Shown here in pieces: positions 7,377 to 14,089 of a stretch of DNA of 34,059 nucleotides. The notes below the pieces were generated by a model. The model did no database searches and had not been told where the DNA came from. It worked only from the letters and a program-made list of their open reading frames with translations. Source of the DNA: Planctomycetota bacterium (GTDB lineage: Bacteria; Planctomycetota; PLA2); contig JAJFFF010000005.1 of NCBI GenBank assembly GCA_021776785.1, positions 1 through 34,059 on the forward strand, read 5' to 3'. A program made the translations under genes and the position numbers. Every line of letters starts with the position of its first letter. The stretch's first letter is position 1.

Positions 7377-8342
7377 ATGAAACGTCGAAGATTGATGTCA
7401 CCCGTTCTTGTCGCGGCGTCGTTGCTTGCGATGTGTGGTCCGGCGATGGCCGAGCCTCTCAAAATCGTTGCCTGGGATGCTGCTGGGTCGAGAGTTCAAG
7501 CAAGTGTGCAGTACCTAAGACACTTTCGGCCGTTGGTGTATGCCATCACTCGAACGACGGAAGCCGATGTCCCAGCGATTGCGGCCGGTCTCGAATCGGC
7601 TCATTCTGTGCCCTATGAGAAGCTCGTGTTGGGCGAGGAGGGTGCGCACAATCCGGTTCACACAGCGTTGATCTACGACAGCTCGAGTGTCGTCGTCAAG
7701 CAGGTGGTCAATCACCCTGGATTCAGCGTCACTCCGCACGGAGGATCCATGGTCACGGTTCTCGTTGCGTCCAAACGGCCGGGAACTTTCCTCGACACAC
7801 TCCTGGCTGTTTGCACGATCCGAAGCACGCGCGAGGTTGACCGCGTTGCCCAGGCGTCCAGGCTTCGAGAGTGGACTCGGCGCCAGAAGAAACCCGTGCT
7901 TGTGGTCGGATCGTTCTCGTTCCAGGTCACGAAGTGGGATACCCAAGGCGACCGCGCGTTTGAAGAACTGACAAGGAAGCGGCTCGTCAAATGGGTTCGC
8001 CCGCTAAGCGTATCGCTGCCACGGAAATCGAAAGCCAAACAGCTTCGATCCCTTGTCTTTCTTGGAGGCGATCGATTTGCGGTGTCTCCCTCGCTCGAAC
8101 TCCGAAGACCCGAGGACGTCTTACAAGAATCGAAGTCGATCGAGCAACCGGCGAACGTTGTTTCGGTGAACCGCGCGGTTCCGCCGAACAAGGCTCTGTC
8201 TCGTGCCGTAGCCACACTAGCCCGGATCAAAGCGAAGCTGGATGCGGACACGTCTAAGCTGAACGGCAACAAGGAAGCCCTTCGTGCACTGGAAGCGCTG
8301 CAAGAGTCGATATCCCGACTTCGTGCCGCGACTAGCGACTAG
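7377..8342 (+). CDS. Secreted endonuclease/exonuclease/phosphatase-like protein lacking catalytic residues
   Basis: 321 residues. ATG 7377 is chosen because an AAAAGG ribosome site (7364-7369) precedes it at good spacing and a signal peptide follows, MKRRRLMSPVLVAASLLAMC ending near AMA. The domain layout resembles the EEP (DNase I-like) fold: LKIVAWDAAG near residue 28, TALIYDSSSVVV near 97, then VDRVAQASRLREWTRRQKKP and VLVVGSFSFQ near 173-183. Active enzymes have N in the first motif, E in a QE motif, GDFN in the last and a final SDH. Here these read D34, ITRTT, GSFS (178-181) and SLVFLGG, so catalysis is probably lost. The last 50 residues are predicted coiled coil. The EEP assignment is by motif spacing only. 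Confidence 0.6.
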   Translation: MKRRRLMSPVLVAASLLAMCGPAMAEPLKIVAWDAAGSRVQASVQYLRHFRPLVYAITRTTEADVPAIAAGLESAHSVPYEKLVLGEEGAHNPVHTALIYDSSSVVVKQVVNHPGFSVTPHGGSMVTVLVASKRPGTFLDTLLAVCTIRSTREVDRVAQASRLREWTRRQKKPVLVVGSFSFQVTKWDTQGDRAFEELTRKRLVKWVRPLSVSLPRKSKAKQLRSLVFLGGDRFAVSPSLELRRPEDVLQESKSIEQPANVVSVNRAVPPNKALSRAVATLARIKAKLDADTSKLNGNKEALRALEALQESISRLRAATSD

Positions 8343-8404
8343 CGCGCTTTTGTCGTCCAAGTGGGAGCTCACCCCAGTTCGGGGCGGCGCGCGGTCCAGG
8401 AGTA

Positions 8405-8575
8405 ATGCTGGCGGCGATGGGCATGCGCGCGCAGTTGCGCGCCCACGTACGAGGCGCACAAAGAGTCGGCGCAACGCCGGCACGAATAAGAGAAGCGTTG
8501 ACGGCAGCAGAAGAAGCGGTGGGCGAGCTGATTGACGCGCGCGCGCTGGTCGAGCGTGCGTTGTCGGTTCGGTAA
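8405..8575 (+). pseudogene. Carboxymuconolactone-decarboxylase-like C-terminal remnant or small protein
   Basis: A 56-residue frame from ATG to TAA. The stretch LRAHVRGAQRVGATPARIRE matches the typical end of the CMD/AhpD-like family pattern (His-x-x-x-Ala, Gly-Ala-Thr/Ser-x-x-x-Ile-Arg-Glu). The upstream two-cysteine part of the domain is absent, and the frame has no clear ribosome site, so a decayed gene is the simplest reading. It ends in ALVERALSVR, a peptide that recurs at 10033-10065. Similarity was judged by eye only. Confidence 0.35.
8543..8571 (+). repeat. 29-bp repeat encoding ALVERALSVR, copy 1
   Basis: 27 of 29 bases match 10033-10061. Read in frame to the stop, both copies encode ALVERALSVR followed by a stop. 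The three sense-codon differences (gtc/gtt, ttg/tta, cgg/cgt) are all synonymous, and the stops are TAA and TGA. Confidence 0.75.
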
Positions 8576-8701
8576 CTGCCTTCTCACCAGGCAGCGTCTA
8601 CGGCTCTCTCTGGGTGAACATATTGTTTGCGCCACGAACAAGGGCCGCCAGGTGATGTGGTGGCTCTGATCTAAGGGTTCCTGTCCGTATCGCGATCGAC
8701 G

Positions 8702-9214
8702 ATGTCCCCTAAGATGGTCGATCGCCAACGTGAGACATCGGCAACGCCGGCGGAGCAATCGCTTCACGACCCGGCGCCGCGCAGGCGCGGCCGGGCGCGC
8801 GACACGCCCGCCGTTGTCGCGATCTTCGCGATGGTGTTGCTCTGGGTGTGCGGACTATTCACGGTCGCCGGAGTGTTCCTGGTTTGGGTCCTGTTTGCGA
8901 TTGGGCCGTCGCTGTTTGTCTTCGCAACGATCGCAGTTCCCCTACCCGTCGGGATGGCGGCATTCGATCTCATCAAGCTCCGGCCGCGCGCGCACAATAC
9001 GACGATGGTGGCGTGCGGTGTGTTGCTTGCGTGGGTCGCCATGAACGTCTGGTACGTTTCGGGTGCCGACTCGGCGTGGGTCCATTTCGAATTGGAGTGG
9101 GTCTTAGCCGTGCTCGCGGCGATCGCTGTAGTAGCGCCGGTCTTGCCCAAGACGATTTACCGCGACTACTTCGCGAATCTAGGCATTCGAAAGAGGGTTG
9201 AGAACGAGTTCTAG
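8702..9214 (+). CDS. Small four-helix integral membrane protein, function unknown
   Basis: 170 residues from ATG 8702. The first 35 residues are polar and Arg-rich (RRRGRARD). Four hydrophobic segments follow at about 36-64, 66-90, 101-119 and 130-149, and the C-terminus is basic (RKRVENEF). The positive N-terminal segment suggests it stays in the cytoplasm. No catalytic or family motif is recognised. The gene converges on the minus-strand lipoprotein gene, with only 25 bp between the stops. Confidence 0.65.
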   Translation: MSPKMVDRQRETSATPAEQSLHDPAPRRRGRARDTPAVVAIFAMVLLWVCGLFTVAGVFLVWVLFAIGPSLFVFATIAVPLPVGMAAFDLIKLRPRAHNTTMVACGVLLAWVAMNVWYVSGADSAWVHFELEWVLAVLAAIAVVAPVLPKTIYRDYFANLGIRKRVENEF

Positions 9215-9239
9215 TCCCACGGCTCTTTTTTGGGTTGGC

Positions 9240-9980
9240 TTAACCATCTCGGATGCCCAAGCCTTTAGGGCGGATCTTGGCGACCGAGTTCGCTGCACCA
9301 TCTTCGTCCGAATCCAGAAACCGGACGTAGGGAATCGTACGGCGACTGCCTGTATCCGAATCCGTGATCGCATCGACGGTGTAGTCGACTTCGGATACCA
9401 GCACCGCGACGTCCAGAAGTTGTGGATAGTCATCTGACTTCGCGAACGGTGTTTCGCCGAGGGCGTTCACCCAGCCGTCACCCGTAGTATCGGTCGCACG
9501 ATAGATGTCCTGGCAGCGACTGTCGAGAAGATACAAATCACCGTTTGGAGACCATGCAAAAGAGGTCACGTACAAGGGTGTTGCACCGCTGTTGAATAAC
9601 TCAACAATCGTCGTCGAGTCTGGCACGCGGTCGCCGCTTGCGTCATGCATGCGATACAGCGCGACTACTTCTTGGTTGTCGATCGCAGCGACGACTAGAT
9701 ATCGAGTGCCGCCCAGGTCACGCGATGCCGCGGCGAGTATTCCGACGGTGCCAGGGAGAGCAACTACGATCTCCGGCCGGTCTTCGGCGGGCCGAAAAGT
9801 AACGGACCCGCTGTCGCTACTGATGGAAAAGTCCCAAAGAGGCTGAAAGTTTCCAATATCTCGGACCCACGGAGGCTCCGAAAGGACTTGCTGACTCTGC
9901 CCAGAGAGAGGCAAGCGGCGTGACGCGGAACAAGCAGTTGCTGCTACAAGGGCGAACAAAGCAAGATTGCGGTACCTCAT
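9240..9980 (-). CDS. Predicted lipoprotein with Asp-rich (calcium-type) loops
   Basis: 246 residues. The N-terminus MRYRNLALFALVAATACSAS is a lipoprotein signal peptide with lipobox ATAC. Three acidic loops, DASGDRVPD, DTTGDGWVN and DSDEDGAAN, resemble EF-hand-like or thrombospondin type-3 calcium loops of the kind common in planctomycete surface proteins. The segment AWSPNGDLYLLD looks like a blade strand of a beta-propeller of the NHL/WD type, so a propeller fold is possible but unproven. The start codon lies 64 bp from the end of the next gene, also on the minus strand, so the two could share a transcript. Confidence 0.65.
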   Translation of the reverse strand: MRYRNLALFALVAATACSASRRLPLSGQSQQVLSEPPWVRDIGNFQPLWDFSISSDSGSVTFRPAEDRPEIVVALPGTVGILAAASRDLGGTRYLVVAAIDNQEVVALYRMHDASGDRVPDSTTIVELFNSGATPLYVTSFAWSPNGDLYLLDSRCQDIYRATDTTGDGWVNALGETPFAKSDDYPQLLDVAVLVSEVDYTVDAITDSDTGSRRTIPYVRFLDSDEDGAANSVAKIRPKGLGIRDG

Positions 9981-10032
9981 GTTGTCTTTACTTCGCAGCC
10001 TGGCGGTGCAGTGGGCGAGCCGAAAGACGCTT

Positions 10033-10061
10033 GCGCTGGTTGAGCGTGCGTTATCGGTTCG
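10033..10061 (+). repeat. 29-bp repeat encoding ALVERALSVR, copy 2
   Basis: Second copy of 8543-8571. It is part of a 28-residue open frame, 9979-10065 (MLSLLRSLAVQWASRKTL, then ALVERALSVR), which starts opposite the start codon of the minus-strand lipoprotein gene. It overlaps the last bases of the TPR gene ending at 10051. I do not call the 28-residue frame a gene, because no ribosome site is visible. Confidence 0.7.
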
Positions 10062-11445
10062 TTGACTCGCTGAGGTTTGGGTTGATCTTCGTGATGTTTC
10101 CTGCGGTGTCGCTCAGACACGAGAACGGTAGTGCTACGGGGCCCAATTCTTCGCGCATCCAGATTGCTTGTGGGATGACGAGCAGGCCTTTTGTGTGCTC
10201 GGCGATCCAGTCCTGTTCCGCTTGCTCGTGCTCGGCGCTCACGACGAAGACTGCGACGTGGTACTCGGTTGACTTCGCCCGCGCGTGCTTGAGAAGGCCT
10301 TCCGCATCTCGATCGTGAGCCTCGACGATCACGTACAGCGTCTGTTTGCCGATCGTTGACTGTGCGGCCTTGCGGACCCGCTCAGACACGCCGAGCGCCA
10401 GAAGATGCGCTTCCGGCAAAAGGGACTTCGCCTCGTCGACGTCGATGTGATCCATAATCGACATCCAGACCTTGCGCAGCGCTTTCTTATTGCCGTCTCT
10501 TGCGTAGGTCTTGCACAGCGTGGCGAGGCAAACTCCGGCGGCGGCGCTGCCGGGGTAGTCCGACACGACACTGTGGAGCGCAGAGATTGCTTCGGTCTTT
10601 CGATCCGGGAGCGCCGCCAAAGCGTACGCCTCCAAGCTCCTTACGCGCTGCATTTCTGTTGAGCCGGCGTAGGAGTTCACGAACTGTTTCGCCATCCCGA
10701 TCGCGTAGAGAGCCGCGGTTCGGCGCAGCGCGACGTCGCGAGGACGGCGGGCATCTCCCGCATTCAGATATTGCAGCGCCGTCTCGACGCGCACGCGTGC
10801 CGCCATGGGAGCGTCCGGTGCGTCGCCGGCTTCGGTCAGGTAGCGCGTGAGCATGGCGATCTTTCGATCCCAGAGCGCAAAGAGTTGTTTTCTCTGCTCG
10901 TGCGCGCCGCGCAACGCTTGGCTGTCACGCAGGAGCTGAGATTGGATCGCTGTCGCGCGAACAATCGCCTGCGCGGAACGCGCCCGGGGAACATCGCGTA
11001 TTGCGATCGACCGAGGCATCGGGTCGGGGTCCCGGCGTTTCACGTCGCGCAGGAACTGAATCGCCGCGCGGTACTGCGAACTGTCGCGCACCTTGTCGAA
11101 GTCGCCGTCTCGTTCAAGCCACTCAAGGTCGCGCCAGCCGCGCCGGATTGCGATGCGCAGCCAAGAACACGCTCGGTAAGTTTCCCCTTTGAGCGCGTAG
11201 GCGCACGCGATGTTGTAGTACGGGCGCGGGTGATCCGCGAATGTCGCGATCTGATCCTCGAAGTATCGAATCGCGACGTCGTACTTCTTTTGAAGAAATG
11301 CCCGAAAGCCGAGCGTCTCCAGCGCTTGGAACCGCTGGGCGACCGACTCGTTGTCGTTTCTGGCTTCTTGGGCGCCGATCGTTCCGCTGAGACCGGCGAG
11401 AAGAGCAATTCCGAGTATCCAATCGCGCAACATCATGGGCCCCAT
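10051..11445 (-). CDS. Secreted TPR protein with thioredoxin-like C-terminal domain lacking the Cys pair
   Basis: 464 residues from ATG 11445, which begins MGPMMLRDWILGIALLAGLS, a signal peptide ending near IGAQ. ATGs at 11436 and 11433 are equally possible. Longer upstream frames run into the divergent gene and look non-coding. Residues about 30-110 form tetratricopeptide-type helices (KKYDVAIRYFED, YYNIACAYALKGETYRA), and helical repeats continue to about 350. From about 375 the sequence TLYVIVEAHDRD... to ALPFSCLSDTAGNITK follows the thioredoxin/AhpC pattern, in which cis-Pro precedes a hydrophobic strand and D-x-x-G. It has no CxxC motif, so it is unlikely to be redox-active. Partner binding in the periplasm is a guess. 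Confidence 0.65.
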   Translation of the reverse strand: MGPMMLRDWILGIALLAGLSGTIGAQEARNDNESVAQRFQALETLGFRAFLQKKYDVAIRYFEDQIATFADHPRPYYNIACAYALKGETYRACSWLRIAIRRGWRDLEWLERDGDFDKVRDSSQYRAAIQFLRDVKRRDPDPMPRSIAIRDVPRARSAQAIVRATAIQSQLLRDSQALRGAHEQRKQLFALWDRKIAMLTRYLTEAGDAPDAPMAARVRVETALQYLNAGDARRPRDVALRRTAALYAIGMAKQFVNSYAGSTEMQRVRSLEAYALAALPDRKTEAISALHSVVSDYPGSAAAGVCLATLCKTYARDGNKKALRKVWMSIMDHIDVDEAKSLLPEAHLLALGVSERVRKAAQSTIGKQTLYVIVEAHDRDAEGLLKHARAKSTEYHVAVFVVSAEHEQAEQDWIAEHTKGLLVIPQAIWMREELGPVALPFSCLSDTAGNITKINPNLSESTNR

Positions 11446-11545
11446 ACGGTAACCGGTGCGCTCGCGGTGGGCTGTGTTTCCCGAAAAGTTGCGGCCGACG
11501 GTCCTCGCGTGACGTTGCGGGCCGAGCTGCGTTAGCATCCTGGTG

Positions 11546-12727
11546 ATGCGTGTCTTGCTTCTCCTCGCGCTTGTGGCCCCCGCCGGAGCCGCGAGTCTGG
11601 AAGCGCGGATCGAGAAATCCGTCGCCCGCGGCGTCGAGTTTTTGCTTTCGAAATTCGATCGTAAGAAGGGGTGGGGCGGGGCGATGGGCACCGGCACCTA
11701 CGGCAACCAGGGCGTGGCCTATCCGTATTCGGCCGGCCCGACCGCGCTGGTTTCGCTTGCGCTGCTCAAGGCGGGCGTGCCGAGCGACCACAAGGTCATC
11801 CGGCGCGCGTTCTCGTTTTTGCGGACGCGCCACCGGACGCCCGGTGTGGCGTATGAGATCAGCGTGATGATCGTGGCCGTCGCGGAGTACGCGGGCGCCA
11901 AGCGTTCGCCGGATTACCGTGCGCGGGAGCGGCGCGCGCAGCGTTCCACGGGGCGGTTCAAACTGCCGGAGGGCTCGCCGCTCAAAAAACAGCACTGGAC
12001 GTGGCTTGTCGATCTGACGCGGAAGCTCCTAAACTTCCAAGCGAAGAACGGCGGCTGGCGGTACTACCCCAGCGACTTTCATTCGGGCGGGATCGCCGAC
12101 GTTTCGTCGACGCAGTTTGCTTTGCTCGCGCTCTCGACAGCTTCGCGCTGCGGGTTTGATGTGAAGCGCGAGGTGTTTGAACGCGCGCGGGCGTTTTTGA
12201 TCGCCTCGCAGAGCGCGAAGGGGCGACTCGTGCCGCGCGCCATCCATGTGCCCGGCGGAGAACCCGACGCGATGGATCAGGCGCGCGGATTCCCCTACAT
12301 CCAAAAGAGCACTGTACTGCCCTACCGGCGTGTGTCGGGCGGCATGACGGCGGCCGGCGTGGCGAGTTTGTTGCTCGTTCGGCAGGAATTGGGGAGCGAC
12401 GAGGAACTGGAGAAAGCAATCCGCGACGGGTTTGCGTGGATGGGGCGTTTCTTCACCGTGAAAGTGAACCCCGGGTACGCACCGTTTCTGCGCGGCAGCT
12501 ATCACTTCGTTTGGCTCTACGCGCTGGAGCGCTGCGGCGACATGGCCAAGCGCGAACTGATCGGTGAGCGCAGTTGGTTCGCGGAAGGCGCGGACTACCT
12601 GATGAGCGCGCAGGAAAAAAGCGGCGCGATCGCGGACCCGACGTGTATGAACCCGCACGACGTGCTGGGCACCGCGTTCGCGATCTTGTTTCTGACGCGC
12701 GCGCACCGGCCCGTTTCGGGCGGGTAG
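11546..12727 (+). CDS. Secreted prenyltransferase/squalene-oxidase-repeat (alpha/alpha barrel) protein
   Basis: 393 residues from ATG 11546; a GTG one codon upstream is the only alternative. The signal peptide is MRVLLLLALVAPAGAA. The body carries alpha-toroid repeats of the prenyltransferase and squalene-oxidase-repeat type. They are KKGWGGAMGTG near 45, NGGWRYYPSD near 170, DVSSTQFALLAL near 185 and SYHFVWLYALERCGD near 325, ending in FAEGADYLMSAQ. Related proteins are abundant in Planctomycetota and are not known to be true terpene cyclases. The DxDD motif of squalene-hopene cyclase is not visible, so I call the fold and not an enzyme activity. The gene is divergent from the TPR gene across 100 bp and ends 25 bp from the convergent phosphatase gene. 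Confidence 0.75.
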   Translation: MRVLLLLALVAPAGAASLEARIEKSVARGVEFLLSKFDRKKGWGGAMGTGTYGNQGVAYPYSAGPTALVSLALLKAGVPSDHKVIRRAFSFLRTRHRTPGVAYEISVMIVAVAEYAGAKRSPDYRARERRAQRSTGRFKLPEGSPLKKQHWTWLVDLTRKLLNFQAKNGGWRYYPSDFHSGGIADVSSTQFALLALSTASRCGFDVKREVFERARAFLIASQSAKGRLVPRAIHVPGGEPDAMDQARGFPYIQKSTVLPYRRVSGGMTAAGVASLLLVRQELGSDEELEKAIRDGFAWMGRFFTVKVNPGYAPFLRGSYHFVWLYALERCGDMAKRELIGERSWFAEGADYLMSAQEKSGAIADPTCMNPHDVLGTAFAILFLTRAHRPVSGG

Positions 12728-12752
12728 GCGGACTCTGTCAAACAGCGCCCAG

Positions 12753-14042
12753 TTAATCGACTTTGCCGACCAGCAGCGTCGTGTCGTCGGCTTGCGGCGC
12801 GTGGCGTGTGAATTCGTGCACGGCGGCGATCAACTGGTCCTTTAGGCGATGGGCATCGTTGCTGCATCCGCGTAAGACGGCATCGATGCGATCGGTTCCG
12901 AACAACTCGTTGTTTGGGCCGTGCGCTTCGGTGATGCCGTCGGTGTAGATCATGAATTGATCGCCGGATCGAAACTGCGCGCGGGCGTTCTCGAACTTTT
13001 GCTCGGGGAAGATGCCGAGCGGGGGGCGCAGGACTCCTGTGAGTTCATCGATCGTGCCGTCGTCGCAGTGCTTAAGCCGCGGCGGCGGGTGGCCGGCGAG
13101 CGCGTATTCGAACTCGCGCGTACGCGAGTCATAGACGCCGTAGACCGCCGTCACGAACGCGGACGACTTGCTGGTGTAGCGTTCGTACAGGTGCCGGCTC
13201 AAAAACTCGAGCATAAGCGCCGGGTCGTCGGGCGTTCCGGGATAGAGATGGCTGAGCGCGTGCGTGATCGCCATGAGAACGGCGGCCGGCGGGCCGTGGC
13301 CACTGACGTCGGCCACCAGGACACCAAAACGTCCGTCTTCCAACGGGAAGATGTCGTAGTAGTCGCCGCCGGCGCGGTGCGACGCGCGGTAGTAAACCGC
13401 GAGATCGACGCCGTCGATGTGCGGCAGCTGTTCGGGGAGCAACGTCTCTTGAATCGAAGCCACAACTTCGATCTCTCGATCGAGTCGGTCGTGCGCTTCC
13501 TTCAGTTCGCGCGACAACACGAGGTTGTGCGTGCCGCGCGCGAACAGGTTGGTCATCCAAAACGTCTGCGGAAGCAAGTCGACGTTGAACGCGTCGGGCT
13601 CTTTGCGAAGCTGCACCGCCACGTTGAGGCCGTCGCCGCCGTCGAAGATCGGGACCGACTGGAGCGAACGCATGCCTTCAAACATCGCGGCGCACGGATC
13701 GTCAGGGTCCAATTCCAAATCGCGAATGATGCGCGGTTCGTTGCAAAACGAAAGCTCGCCGAGCAAGCCGCCCTCAAAGATCGGGAGCTTGTTGCGCTCA
13801 CGCCACGGATTCGGTTGATAGTCCCACCCCGAAAATCGCGCGATGCGATACTTGGGCGGCGCGATGTCGCGCCGCGTCACGGAGATGAACGCATCAATCG
13901 GGCTCGCTTGCTGGGAATACCGGCTGTACACATCGACGAGCGACTCCGGATCGGATTGCTGGCTCAGTTCGCGGATCATCGCGACAGCCTTGTCGAGCCG
14001 CTCGTTCCAAGGGGCGTCGCCCAAAACGTCCATGCGCATCAT
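12753..14042 (-). CDS. GAF-domain PP2C (SpoIIE/RsbU-type) serine phosphatase
   Basis: 429 residues; ATGs at 14042, 14039 and 14033 are all possible. Residues about 15-170 look like a GAF sensor domain, a coiled linker spans about 173-200, and a SpoIIE-type PP2C domain spans about 205-429. Metal-binding acidic residues are present: RAGGDYYD (D227), ADVSGHG (D245), YTDGITEA (D368) and ADDTTLLV (D419/D420). The sequence ASIQETLLP before the domain is the usual lead-in. Family role: dephosphorylation of an anti-sigma-factor antagonist in partner-switching control. No anti-sigma factor or antagonist gene is in the window. Its start faces the HEAT-VWA gene across only 47 bp, so the two may share a divergent promoter region. 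Confidence 0.88.
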   Translation of the reverse strand: MMRMDVLGDAPWNERLDKAVAMIRELSQQSDPESLVDVYSRYSQQASPIDAFISVTRRDIAPPKYRIARFSGWDYQPNPWRERNKLPIFEGGLLGELSFCNEPRIIRDLELDPDDPCAAMFEGMRSLQSVPIFDGGDGLNVAVQLRKEPDAFNVDLLPQTFWMTNLFARGTHNLVLSRELKEAHDRLDREIEVVASIQETLLPEQLPHIDGVDLAVYYRASHRAGGDYYDIFPLEDGRFGVLVADVSGHGPPAAVLMAITHALSHLYPGTPDDPALMLEFLSRHLYERYTSKSSAFVTAVYGVYDSRTREFEYALAGHPPPRLKHCDDGTIDELTGVLRPPLGIFPEQKFENARAQFRSGDQFMIYTDGITEAHGPNNELFGTDRIDAVLRGCSNDAHRLKDQLIAAVHEFTRHAPQADDTTLLVGKVD

Positions 14043-14089
14043 TATGCGGCGCGTTGGTTCGGGGAGCGAGCTTCCAGTAAGGTACGGGG

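Larger units (their letters stand above)
8343..8701. other. 359-bp stretch with a gene remnant
   Basis: No full-length gene is seen. It contains the short frame 8405-8575, which resembles the end of a carboxymuconolactone decarboxylase, and one copy of the duplicated ALVERALSVR-encoding sequence. The 8576-8701 part shows nothing I can assign. Confidence 0.4.

Noticed and set aside
9979..10065. 28-residue frame ending in ALVERALSVR as a real gene
   Set aside because: No ribosome site, and it begins opposite another gene's start codon. It is kept only as evidence for the duplicated tail.
11446..11697. N-terminal extension of the TPR gene
   Set aside because: It would overlap the divergent prenyltransferase-repeat gene and push the signal peptide 85 residues inward.
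12709..12721. GCCCG-ttt-CGGGC hairpin at the end of the prenyltransferase-repeat gene
   Set aside because: It lies inside the coding sequence, has only 5 bp and no T-run.
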